A stretch of 11,043 nucleotides of DNA from Baffinella frigidus. Lineage: Eukaryota; Cryptophyceae; Cryptomonadales; Baffinellaceae. The number at the start of each line of letters is the position of its first letter. Position 1 is the first letter of the stretch. This document shows, one piece after another, positions 1-7,074 of the stretch. Both the position numbers and the translations under genes were made by a program. The notes below the pieces were generated by a model that was not told the DNA's origin, did not search any database, and saw nothing but the letters and a program-made list of their open reading frames with translations. The DNA lies in assembly GCA_026770585.1 (NCBI GenBank), contig MU647098.1, positions 85,389-96,431 on the forward strand, in the 5' to 3' direction.

Positions 1-270
1 GACGGCAAGTCGCACTGGTCAGAGCTAAGCTCGATCGAGAGGGGGGCCGCGCGCGTGCCTCCCCCTCTAACCCCTCACTCCCTCACCCCTCACCCCCCCC
101 ACCCATAACCCATGAGCTCTAGCCTCAGCAAGCCTTAGCCTCCTAACCCGGAACTCCTTAACCCCGAACCCTTGCGCTAACGCTAACGCTGACGCTAACG
201 ACCTTACGCACGCACAGCCATTCGACGGCAAGTCGCACTGGTCGGAGCTAAGCTCGATTGAGAGGGGGCA
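1..270 (+). repeat. Duplicated exon-like segment (two copies, about 223 bp apart)
   Basis: Positions 1-45 and 224-268 are near-identical. Read in the frame starting at 1 and at 224, both encode DGKSHWSELSSIERG. The only two differences within these 45 bases (positions 21 and 36 of the copy) are third-base and silent. The second copy is preceded by a plausible 3' splice site (CACAG ending at 217), which would start the exon as PFDGKSHW. Both copies run into GCGCGCGTG, a possible donor. I do not recognise the peptide. This may be a duplicated exon of a gene lying mostly upstream, or a repeat that happens to be open. The stretch between holds C-rich text and a short CGCTAA hexamer run near 173-201. 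Confidence 0.4.
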
Positions 271-324
271 GCGCGCGTGTCTCTCTCTCTGGCCGCGCCG
301 CTCGCCCTTCGCACCACTCTTCCC

Positions 325-680
325 GCCCCTCGTCCCCGGTACTAAACCCTAAACCCTACGCCCCTACACCTTACACCCGCAACTCTAAGCCCGAAACTCT
401 GAACCCTACACCCTATACCCTGAACCTTCCGCTCCCGCTCGCCCTTCCCACCCCTCGTACCCGGTCCTGCCCCATACACCCGCCAACCTCCACCCTCCAC
501 CCTAATCCCTAAACCCTAAACCCTAAACCCTAAACCCTAAACCCTAAACCCTAAACCCTAAACCCTAAACCTTTAACCCTAGACCTTAACCCTTTCGCCC
601 CCCTCTACTCGCCCCTCGTCACCGGTCCTAAAGCCTCAACTCTTAACCCTAAACCCTTAACCCTAACCCCCAAACCCTTC
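325..680. repeat. Interstitial telomere-like heptamer array with repeated entry motif
   Basis: The core 507-569 is nine perfect copies of CCCTAAA, flanked by degenerate CCCTACA, CCCTGAA and CCCTTAA units. Three copies of a 16-base string of the form (G/A)CCCCTCGTnnCCGGT sit at 325-340, 450-465 and 611-626. Each is followed by repeat or C-rich sequence, as if an exon tail plus GT donor had been duplicated with its intron start. The unit is the plant/alga-type telomere heptamer, but the array is internal and imperfect, so it is interstitial and not a chromosome end. No gene is visible. Confidence 0.8.
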
Positions 681-726
681 GCCCCCCTCGTCCCCATGAC
701 TATCGACGGAGGGTGTGATGCTTTTC

Positions 727-846
727 GGGTTTGATGCTGCAGCGGCACACACCTATCCTCGCGCTTCGCGTCCTTGTCAGCGCCAACTCCAACAGCGTCC
801 TCACCGCCGCCGCGTGGCCTCGCTCCGCAGCCACGTGTGTGCGATA
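727..846 (-). pseudogene. Ankyrin-repeat relic with frameshift
   Basis: On the minus strand, one frame reads THVAAERGHAAAVRTLLEL (about 786-843). This is close to the ankyrin pattern of a TPLH-type turn, AAxxGH, and a second helix LLxxGA. The expected continuation lies in another frame as VGADKDAKREDRCVPL (about 740-787), matching the loop GAD.NAK and the start of the next repeat. One frameshift separates the halves, and the first turn is shortened. I read this as a decayed single ankyrin repeat and not an expressed gene. The family match is by eye only, and chance similarity in GC-rich DNA is possible. Confidence 0.35.
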
Positions 847-918
847 GGTAGGGTTTGATGCGGTGTGCGACAGGTGGGGTTTGATACTGCGCGCGATAAT
901 TATGGTTGGATGCGTTCT
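841..918. repeat. 26-bp tandem repeat, three units
   Basis: Units at 841-866, 867-892 and 893-918 each begin GCGA(T/C)A and contain GGGTTTGAT or a variant (the third has GGTTGGAT). The third unit is the most diverged. The array abuts the 5' end of the ankyrin-like relic. A related GGGTTTGATGC string recurs at about 727-737. Confidence 0.7.
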
Positions 919-1037
919 GCAGACACCAACCAGACACAAACCATCGACATCCACTACAGCGTGCGACAACCTTTCCATCATTTTCTAAAAAAACACGCCT
1001 CCCGCGATGATCACGCCTATTCACAATTTCCTCAAAT

Positions 1038-1610
1038 GCAGGGTGGACCGAGTGTACTTGAAACCAGTCCACGTTTCTGCAAACGCAGGAGTGACCGAGT
1101 GTGCGCCACCAATGGCGGTTAGGCCTAATTTTAGTTTCAATGTTGAATTCAACGAACTAACGTTGCGTCCTGACGTTTCTGCACACGCAGGGGTGACCGA
1201 GTGTGCACCCCACATTGCTGCGACCACAGGCCTAACGTTAGTTTCAACGTTAGTTCTACCTAACTAGTGCGTCAGTTTTAACTAACTAGTGCGTTACTTC
1301 TTCCTAGCCAACGTTGCGCCCTGACGGTTCTCCATATGCAGGAGTGACCGAGTGCGCACCACCAATGGCAGTGGGCGAACAGTGGGGCGCCTAACGTTCG
1401 TTTCAACGTTAGTTTTACCTAACCAACGTTGAGTCCTGACGTGAGTTCGAACGCAGGATTGACCGAGTGCGCACCTCACATTTTCTCCACCGCAGGCCCG
1501 ACGTTAGTTTGAACGTCAGTTCTAAACAACCAACGTTGAGTCCTGACGTTAGTTCGAGCGCAGGAGTGACCGAGTGCGCACCACCAATGGCGGTGGGCGA
1601 ACAGGGGCGC
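1038..1610 (+). repeat. Minisatellite with alternating unit types
   Basis: The core GTGACCGAGTG(T/C)GC(G/A)CC recurs at 1091, 1193, 1344, 1459 (as TTGACCGAG) and 1566, with a poorer copy near 1043. Units are about 100-150 bp. They usually start with AACGTTG(C/A)GTCCTGACG and carry scattered AACGTTAG motifs. Two unit types alternate: those at 1091, 1344 and 1566 continue into ACCAATGGC(G/A)GT, while those at 1193 and 1459 continue into CACATT and a CAGGCC(T/C) segment. The period of the pair is about 220-265 bp. The ATG of the last A-type unit (1587) is the best start codon for the gene that follows, so the array may be a duplicated leader region. Confidence 0.8.
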
Positions 1611-3651
1611 GCCGCAGGGGTGGTCGGTGACTCGGAGGATGACGCCACTGGGGGGGGCATTCTCTACCACCTCGGTGATTGCCTGCCCTGCGCCACTCTG
1701 CCTTCTCTCCCGCCACTCTTGCTTGTCGCTGTTGACTCTTGCGAGAATTTTCTTGTCCGGATTTCATATGGAAACAGATTTTGTTTTTGCTATCTTACGG
1801 GTGGGGGTTGTGCTATGGTAATGCTGTGTCGAGGTTAAGATTTCAACTTCCGCCCTTACGTTCGCATACACCGGTGTTTTAAATTAAACCCGTTTCCGTA
1901 TTAGATTCTCCCAGCTGCGCGCTTCAGTGTACTGATGAAGGATTTTCACCAAGCCCCCCTTCTCAGTCAATCCGTGGATTCACACCTCAGACTCACCATC
2001 AACTGTTCGGAGTGCCCATAACCTGAGGTGGTACGCGGCACGGCAGGTTCGCGGCACTCGTGCACTCCCGAGGGGGAGGCGTGGGGAAGACGCTCTGGCT
2101 ATCCGTCGGAACCTCACCCAAGGTGCCTATACGCTGAACCCTAAGCGCTACACCCTAAACGCTACACCCTGAACGCTACACCCTAAACGCCACACCCTGA
2201 ACGCTACACCCTAAACCCCAAACCCTAAACCCTAAACCCTAAACCCTAAACCCTGAACCCTGAACCATGAACCATGCACCCCTAAACCCTGGACCCTAAA
2301 CCCAAACCCCCGCGCCGCCCGCATGAGACGCTCCTAGTATTGGATCATACTAGTAATAGTAAAACATTCAGCAGCGATTTCCGTTGGCGGGAAAGACATG
2401 AATGAATACGTTCTCTGAGTGAGCAGGTGGATGAACCCTGCGAAAATAGAGCGGGCCAAGGTTTACGTTTTAGGGTTCAGGATCCAGGGTTTAGAGGTTC
2501 AGGTGTTTATGGGTTTAGGGTTTTACGGGTTTACGGTTCAGGGTTTGAGCAGGCGTGACGTGGGTGCCCTAAACCCTAAACCCTAAACCCTAAACCCTCA
2601 ACCTTCATCCAGGTGGATGAATCCCGCGAAAACAGAGCGGGTGAAGGTTCTGTGCGGACCAGGAGGCGTCGACGGGGGGAGCTTGCACCGCTGCTACCTT
2701 GTCTCGCGCGAAGACGTCCTCGAGCGCGAGCCGGTCCCTACACCCTAAACCCTACACCCTGACCCCCACACCCTAAACTCTGAACCCCAAACCCTAAACC
2801 CTAAACCCTAACCCCTAACCACCGAACCCTTAACCCTAACCTCTTTACCCTAAACTCCTCCACCGGAAATCCTCCACTCCCTAAACCCCAACAAAATCCT
2901 CCACTCCCTAAACCCAAAACCCAAAACCCCAAACCCCAAACCCCAAACCCCAAGCCCCAAACCCCAAACCCTAAACCCTAAACCCTAAACATGACTCCAC
3001 GTTACGTTGCCCCTCCGAGCGCGAGCCGGTACGCCTCTCACTGCCCCTCCTCCTCACCCCAACATAATCCCGCAGGCGTGTTACTGTGCATGGTAAAATA
3101 ATGACGGCCAAACCCCCAAAAATGGAACACGTCGCCGACTAACCCCCTTGACCGTGCGCAACTGGTGGGAGCAGGTGAGTGACGCGTTTTTCAGGGTTTA
3201 GGGTGTATGGTTACCCCCTAACCCTAAACCCTACGGTTCAAGGCTCAGGCCTCAACGCGTGCTCGCAGGTGAGTGACACGTTCTTGTTCCGCGACGGATG
3301 GTTTGCCGTGGACTTCGGGCCCCGCACGCGCGTCTCTCCCTCTCACTACCTCCTACGCCAGGTACTCTCTCTCTCTCTCTCTCTTTCTCTCTTCTCTCGC
3401 TCTCTCTCTCGCTCTCTCTCTCTCTTTCCCTCTGTCTCTCTCTGACAAGCGACCTTTCCCACCCTGCTGGACATATCGGTAGATATCTCGCGGGAGGGGT
3501 CGGTCCAGGGTAGGGTAGGGGTTAGCAGTGGTTTGCCGTGGACTTCGGGCCCCGCACCCGCGTCTCGACCTCTCACTATCTTCTACGCCAGGTACACCCT
3601 AAACCCTAATCCATCAAATTTTAACCCTCGACCCTCAACCCTGAACCCTCC

Positions 3652-3683
<32 letters not shown>

Positions 3684-5951
3684 ACCCTGAACCCCAAACC
3701 CCAAACCCCAAACCCCAAACCCTTAAACCTAAACCCTAAACCCTGAACCCCACACCCTAAACCCTAAACCCTAAACCCCGAAACCTAACCCCCAACCCGT
3801 ACTGCAGGGGGGGATGGGGCGGACGATGGTGAGCTGGATCATCGAAGGATGCGTCAATGGAACCGACGGTCTCGTCCCATCCTCCTATAATCATCCTCTT
3901 CGGCGATTTAATTTCGGAAGATCACTGATTCAGTTTCACTTTTGCTATGTTAGGTATGGGTTGTATGCCATCATAGCAACACCCACCCTAAGATGCCACA
4001 CATAAATACCTGGCGTCTCGAGGGAACAGACGGTCTCCTCCCCGACACCAACCTTCAACACACCTTCCACAGCCTCCTTCTCTCCTTCAGGTGTCATCAG
4101 CACACCTGCTGTCGTCATCAGCACACCCAGCAGAGTGTTCAACACACCCGTGTGGCACGCCTCCTCTTCGACGATTCGATACGCCTTGCAAGTTAATCGG
4201 ATACCGGCCTAAATTCAGGACAGATGAGCCTACGGCATTGACTACGGTAGGCCGTAGAGCTCCCACGAGAAACCCGGTTGATTTGTACCGTTACTGGTAC
4301 AATTTCCGGTCTAAAACAATGCAATCTTTTCCTGCGGGCTTTTTGCATTTGGTGTGTTTCTGATGAAAATCTGTGGGCAAATCCGAAGCATCAATTTTAG
4401 GCGAATTCGCACTTGTGACCTGGCTTGGCGTGAAGTGAGATATAGGTTGTTGTGTCCGGTGGCAGGTCCGTGGGAGACAATCGACGCTCGGTCGCGACAC
4501 AGAGGGCTCTACGATCAGTGGGGTCCTGCATCCCAACCCCGAAACCCCAAACCGCCAAACCGCCAAAACCCAAACCCCAACCTCTAACTCTAAAACCGTA
4601 GGCTCCATCCTCTACCAATCAGGAGTTTGAAGTTCCTTATATTCTATTTTATTTTTAGTTTCCTTGCATTTTGGGGGTGCTTACTTCCCCACCACCCAGG
4701 AGTTTGTCATTCGGCAAATGCATCTGGTTGTAGTGTCCTCGCATTTTGCGCGCCTGCTTTGGAGACTCTTCCTGCTTCACCTGTAGGGGAACTCCGACCA
4801 CTTGTCGCAAGAAGCATGGTTGGTTGGTACGGTCACCATCCCACAGATGAGCAGACGAAACAGCTGGATGCATAGCCCTTTGATGGTAGCGCGACGCTCG
4901 CCCCCCCCCTCTCCTCTGGTGGTGCACTGAACCCCCCCCCCCCCCCCCCCTAAACTGTAATCCCTAATCTCTAATCCCTGGTCTTTAACCCCTAACCCCT
5001 AAACCCTTTGTGATGCACTGACCCCCCCACCCCGCCCCGCAGCGAAAGCCACATCTCCAGAACACACGCATTTCGCGCTGCTTCTCCCCACCTCCTCCTC
5101 TTCCTCCACCCCCTCCACCTCCACCACCTCCTCCTCCTCAAACACCGCCACCTCTGCCACCGCCTCCTCCTTCTCTACCGCGGCGACCCTCGAGGGAGGA
5201 GATTCGCGAATGGAGGATTTGCAACCAGGAGAGCAAGCGGGAGCAAACAAGAATCTGCAATCAAGAGAGGATGTGCGGACAGGGGAGCGGGAAGGGGCGC
5301 GGGGGTACCGCACGGTGAGTGCCCAACCACCAACCGAAAACCCAAACACTAACAACTCCGAGAAGCTGCTAGTTACTCCCTCGCCCTGAACCGTAAACCG
5401 TAAACCCCAAACCCTAAACCCTAAACCCTAAACCCTAAACCCCAAACCCTAAAACCTAAACCATACACCCCAAAGCTTAAACCCTAAACCCTTAACCTCA
5501 AATCCCAAACCCTAAACACTAAACCTTAAACCCCTACACCCTAAACCCTGATCCCTAAACCCTAAACCAGATCCGGGTACGACAGCTAGAGAACGACGCG
5601 GATCCGCTCGACGATACCCACCACGGGTATGCTACCCCTCACAGGGGTTACTCGAAATTAACAACACACATCTCCCCTAGGGTGGTCCTATGCTCCTAGG
5701 CAAAGCCCTACGGTAGGACCCTAGGGCGGTGTGTGTCCTTAATGTCGAGTATCCTCGTAGTTCTCCTCTTCTTTGTTACTCTCCGGCCTGGAGATGAGTG
5801 ATCCAAAAGTGGTACTCGGGTTGGCAACGCGAAGAGGCTGACGTGACCCCCCTTGGTGTTTGGCAGGGGGTGGATGTGGGTACAGGGCTTCGAAGTCTTC
5901 GGCCACGTCGAAATCCTCCCCGAGACCTCAGCCCTACTCCGTGCTGCCTGA
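1587..5951 (+). CDS. Spliced gene for a HECTD1-type Sad1/UNC-like (galactose-binding-like) domain protein
   Basis: Proposed exons: 1587-1674, 2047-2122, 2613-2733, 3269-3361, 3808-3868, 4466-4522, 5043-5314, 5571-5626 and 5867-5951 (stop TGA 5949-5951). All introns are GT-AG with CAG acceptors, and every junction agrees in phase. The joined protein is about 302 residues. In order it shows ATGGGILYHLG, WMNPAKTERVKV, SREDVL, GWFAVDFGPRTRVSPSHYLLR, SWIIEG, VNGTDGPWETID, a Ser/Thr-rich insert, GYRTIRVRQL, and GFEVFGHV at the end. This matches, by family knowledge, the order of signatures in the Sad1/UNC-like domain of HECTD1 and related proteins (NGV-Y-GT, W-NP, W-IDLG, PS-Y-LR, NW--EGS-DG, GWR-vRI-Q, SGFELYG). 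That domain has a galactose-binding-like beta-sandwich fold and usually sits in larger ligase-type proteins; here it stands almost alone. The first two exons and the ATG at 1587 are the least certain, and exons from 2613 on are much firmer. Several exons have extra copies. No expression evidence is available, so a decaying gene is possible. Confidence 0.6.
2123..2340 (+). repeat. Intronic telomere-like array with a 14/28-bp higher-order unit
   Basis: This is the intron following the second exon of gene 1, starting at donor GTGCCT. Positions 2146-2215 are five 14-bp units CGC(T/C)ACACCCT(A/G)AA. The variable base strictly alternates A, G, A, G, A, giving a 28-bp period. It then passes into CCCTAAA and CCCTGAA heptamers up to about 2310. 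The C-rich strand is sense. Confidence 0.8.
2427..2463 (+). other. Truncated extra copy of the WMNPAK exon
   Basis: About 37 bases match the start of the 2613-2733 exon with five differences. In the shared frame the copy reads WMNPAKIERAKV against WMNPAKTERVKV, and part of the change is silent. It has its own CAG acceptor (2424-2426). After AAG it runs into GTTTACG and G-rich heptamers instead of the rest of the exon. It could be a short alternative exon or a decayed duplicate. Confidence 0.6.
2461..2612. repeat. Head-to-head telomere-like array (G-rich then C-rich)
   Basis: About 2466-2550 carries TTTAGGG-like units (G-rich on the plus strand). About 2568-2600 carries CCCTAAA units. The two halves face each other and could fold into a hairpin in RNA or single-stranded DNA. 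The array ends in the acceptor TTCATCCAG (to 2612) of the WMNPAK exon. Confidence 0.7.
2734..3000 (+). repeat. Intronic telomere-like array
   Basis: The intron begins GTCCCTACACCCTAAACC at the donor after EREP and is filled with CCCTAAA, CCCCAAA and CCCTAAC variants. A direct repeat of about 22 bp (AAATCCTCCACTCCCTAAAC and two more bases) lies at 2867-2888 and 2894-2915. The array ends near 2992. The rest of the intron (3000-3268) holds the partial exon copies listed separately and a short mixed-strand patch of heptamers at 3194-3240. Confidence 0.8.
3016..3030 (+). other. Copy of the 3' end of the WMNPAK exon plus donor
   Basis: CGAGCGCGAGCCGGT is identical to 2721-2735, the last 13 bases of the exon and its GT donor. 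It suggests a third, mostly erased exon copy within the intron. Confidence 0.5.
3175..3192 (+). other. Truncated copy of the start of the VSDTF exon
   Basis: After an acceptor-like GGAGCAG, the sequence reads VSDAFF, against VSDTFLF at 3269. It then breaks into TTTAGGG text with an in-frame stop (TAG 3199-3201). GTGAGTGAC is both the exon start and a near-ideal 5' splice site, so use of this site as a donor is another possibility. Confidence 0.45.
3364..3445 (+). repeat. (CT)n microsatellite in intron
   Basis: Interrupted CT/CTTT repeats lie directly after the donor of the 3269-3361 exon. The run supplies a strong pyrimidine stretch. The minus strand reads as an artificial Arg-Glu-rich peptide, which is not a gene. 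Confidence 0.9.
3529..3591 (+). other. Second copy of the WFAVDFG exon (possible alternative exon)
   Basis: 63 bases with acceptor GTTAGCAG and donor CAG|GTACAC encode the WFAVDFG to LLRQ part of the domain. The sequence is 58/63 identical to the 3' two thirds of the 3269-3361 exon. Four of the five differences are silent third-base changes, and one is Pro to Thr. It lacks the first ten codons (VSDTFLFRDG). It ends in the same phase, so it could replace the first copy only if another exon supplied the missing start. The pattern of differences indicates selection on this reading frame after duplication. Confidence 0.7.
3592..3800 (+). repeat. Intronic telomere-like array
   Basis: It begins at the donor GTACACCCTAAACC. 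It holds CCCTCAA units (about 3630-3690), CCCCAAA units (to 3721) and CCCTAAA units (to about 3780), and ends in the acceptor GTACTGCAG at 3807. The C-rich strand is sense. Confidence 0.85.
3993..4032 (+). other. Diverged second copy of the SWIIEG exon
   Basis: Read in phase 0 it encodes MPHINTWRLEGTD and ends at a donor (GACG|GTCTCC) with the same phase as the 3808-3868 exon (GACG|GTCTCG). It keeps the W-x-x-EG signature but lacks four residues before GTD. The acceptor would be CCTAAG, weaker than the CAG used elsewhere. It may be an alternative exon or a relic. Confidence 0.4.
4033..4465 (+). other. Intron with small direct repeats and palindromes
   Basis: No extra exon is recognised. GTCATCAGCACACC occurs twice (4093-4106 and 4114-4127). 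An imperfect inverted repeat GAGCCTACGGC / GCCGTAGAGCTC spans 4226-4262 and includes CTACGGTAGG. A clean hairpin TTGTACC-gttact-GGTACAA lies at 4283-4302, and GCGAATTCGC (4401-4410) is a perfect palindrome. The stretch ends in acceptor GGTGGCAG before the PWETID exon. Confidence 0.6.
4523..5042 (+). repeat. Intron with telomere-like patches and poly-C
   Basis: After donor GTCCTGC, degenerate CCCCAAAC/CCGCCAAA text runs to about 4586. An AT-richer unassigned stretch follows (4600-4900), then a run of 19 C (4932-4950) and CCCTAAT variants. TGCACTGA followed by C runs occurs twice (near 4923 and 5013). The intron ends in acceptor CCGCAG at 5042. No coding signal I trust is visible between 4600 and 4900. 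Confidence 0.65.
5315..5570 (+). repeat. Intronic telomere-like array
   Basis: The donor is GTGAGTGCCC, a consensus-like site. From about 5385 the intron is CCCTAAA with GTAAACC, CCCCAAA and CCTTAAA variants, and it ends CTAAACCAG. The C-rich strand is sense. Confidence 0.85.
5642..5757. mobile_element. Foldback/MITE-like element 1 (inside last intron of gene 1)
   Basis: The long terminal inverted arms run from CAGGGGTTACTCGA to TCGAGTATCCTCG, continuing inward through ATTAA, ACACACA, CCCTAGGG and TCCTA. The centre is CCTACGGTAGG (5707-5717). It has no coding capacity. It lies wholly in the intron 5627-5866. Its ends resemble elements 2 and 3. Confidence 0.75.
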
Positions 5952-5964
5952 GATCTACTCGAGG

Positions 5965-6089
5965 CTTACAGGGGTACCTCGCTCATGAGAACCCCCCCCC
6001 CCCCTAGGACCACCATAGGGCCCTAGACATAGCCCTACTGTAGGGTCCTAGGGAGGGGCGGTTTCTTATGAGCGAGGTACCCCTGTAAG
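5965..6089. mobile_element. Foldback/MITE-like element 2
   Basis: The ends are an exact inverted repeat beginning CTTACAGGGGTACCTCGCTC. The arms continue with gaps to about 50 bp, through GAGAA/TTTCTT, C-rich runs and CCTAGGACC. The core is CCTACTGTAGG (6034-6044). If the terminus is CAGGGG, the flank is TA on both sides, as in Tc1/mariner-type insertions. It starts 14 bp after the gene 1 stop codon and includes a run of 13 C. Confidence 0.85.
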
Positions 6090-6117
6090 GGCCTATCTTA
6101 GGACCTGTATCGAGAGT

Positions 6118-6123
6118 AATAAA
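6118..6123 (+). promoter_or_regulatory. Possible polyadenylation signal AATAAA
   Basis: AATAAA lies 167 bp after the gene 1 stop; a second AATAAA is at 6272-6277. Many protists do not rely on this hexamer, so this is weak. Confidence 0.2.
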
Positions 6124-6279
6124 GAAGAGGGAGAAGAAGGGCGGAGACCCACAGGTGACTGACTCAGTCCTTGCCGAGAGCTGAGACCTACACCTGGCTG
6201 GTGCGCGGTCGCACTCGGCTGGATTGATTCCACTCTGTAACACCCGGGATTTCGCGATTTTATGGGCCTCCAATAAATC

Positions 6280-6319
6280 TCATCAGCTGCAAATTTCATC
6301 AGCTGAATTTCATCAGCTG
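6280..6319. repeat. Short repeat TCATCAGCTG, three copies
   Basis: Copies start at 6280, 6297 and 6310, mostly with AATT(T) between. The surrounding 6136-6400 has no gene I can support. Confidence 0.7.
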
Positions 6320-6402
6320 ACTCGCAAGTCTCTTGATTGCTAGGCGTCCTGTCTGCCTCGAGGCTGCCTGCATGTCGACCTTTGGGTCGAGTCACCCCTG
6401 CA

Positions 6403-6516
6403 CAGGGGTAACTCGCTCATAAAAGACCGCCACCCCCCTTGGACCACCATAGGGCCCTAGGCATGGGCCTCTAGGGTCCTCGGGGGGTGCGTTTTTTTAT
6501 GAGCGAGGTACTCCTG
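6403..6516. mobile_element. Foldback/MITE-like element 3
   Basis: The ends are CAGGGGTAACTCGCTCATAA and the inverse of CAGGAGTACCTCGCTCATAA. The interior shares GGACCACCATAGGGCCCTAG with element 2. Just left, CGAGTCACCCCTG is a reversed terminus, so the end of another copy abuts this one across CA. Confidence 0.85.
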
Positions 6517-6518
6517 TA

Positions 6519-6621
6519 CATGTACCTCGGTCATCAGGAGCCCCTCCCCCTGGGACCCTACAGTAGGCCAACATACTACGCCGTAGGAGCCTGCAGTAGG
6601 CCACTGCACATGAGCCGAGAC
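6519..6621. mobile_element. Degenerate foldback/MITE-like element 4
   Basis: The left arm has GTACCTCGGTCAT and the right arm ATGAGCCGAGAC, a diverged form of the family terminus. The interior has CCTACAGTAGG (6557-6567) and GCCGTAGG. It directly follows element 3, so the two are in tandem or nested. Confidence 0.55.
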
Positions 6622-6635
6622 CCAACCTACGCGCG

Positions 6636-6993
6636 GTTTAGGGGTTAGGATGGAGGATGGAGGGTTGAGGGTTCAGGGTTCAGGGTTCAGGGTTCAGGGT
6701 TGAGGGTTGAGGGTAGTGGGTTGAGGGTAGAGGGTTGAGGGTAGAGAGGTGAAGTTTGAGGTTTGAGGGTCGAGGGTAGAGGGTTGAGGGTTGAGGGTTG
6801 AGAGTTGGTTGTTAGGGATTAGAGATTAGAAATTAGGGTTTAGGGTTGAGGGTACAGGGTTTATGGTTTAGGGGTCAGGGTTTAGGCTTTAAGCTTCAGG
6901 GTTTAGGATTCAGGGTTTAGGCTTCAGGGTTTAGGTTGTGGTGTTGAGTGTTGAGGGGTTTGTGTTTAGTATTTAGGGTTTAGTGTTTAGGGT

Positions 6994-7074
<81 letters not shown>

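Larger units (their letters stand above)
5761..6135. repeat. Wider inverted repeat enclosing the last exon of gene 1 and element 2
   Basis: TTCTCCTCTTCTTTGTTACT plus three more bases (5761-5783) is nearly the reverse complement of 6112-6135. The loop of about 330 bp contains the terminal exon (5867-5951) and element 2. It may be an older, larger foldback element or a chance product of nested insertions. Confidence 0.6.

Noticed and set aside
507-569. True chromosome end
   Set aside because: Non-telomeric unique sequence and genes lie on the right, many other internal arrays exist, and the units are degenerate on both sides, so it is interstitial.
605-1072. 155-codon minus-strand open frame
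   Set aside because: It crosses the telomere-like array and tandem repeats. Only the short ankyrin-like part is meaningful, and it is split between frames.
1038-1610. CRISPR array
   Set aside because: Units are long, diverged and fully repetitive with no unique equal-length spacers, in a eukaryotic setting.
2069-2092. RGGGVGKT, a P-loop-like string in one frame
   Set aside because: The first glycine of the Walker A motif is replaced by Arg, there is no supporting domain around it, and another frame of this stretch fits gene 1 by phase on both sides.
3346-3576. Minus-strand Arg-Glu repeat protein
   Set aside because: It is the complement of the CT microsatellite and has no real protein features.
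4627-4875. Plus-strand open frame with a hydrophobic start (LIFYFIFSFLAF)
   Set aside because: It lies within an intron whose flanking exons join in phase. It is AT-rich by composition and has no family match; the signal-peptide look is probably chance.
4999-5355. Minus-strand Glu/Val-rich open frame
   Set aside because: It is the complement of the Ser/Thr-codon-rich exon of gene 1.
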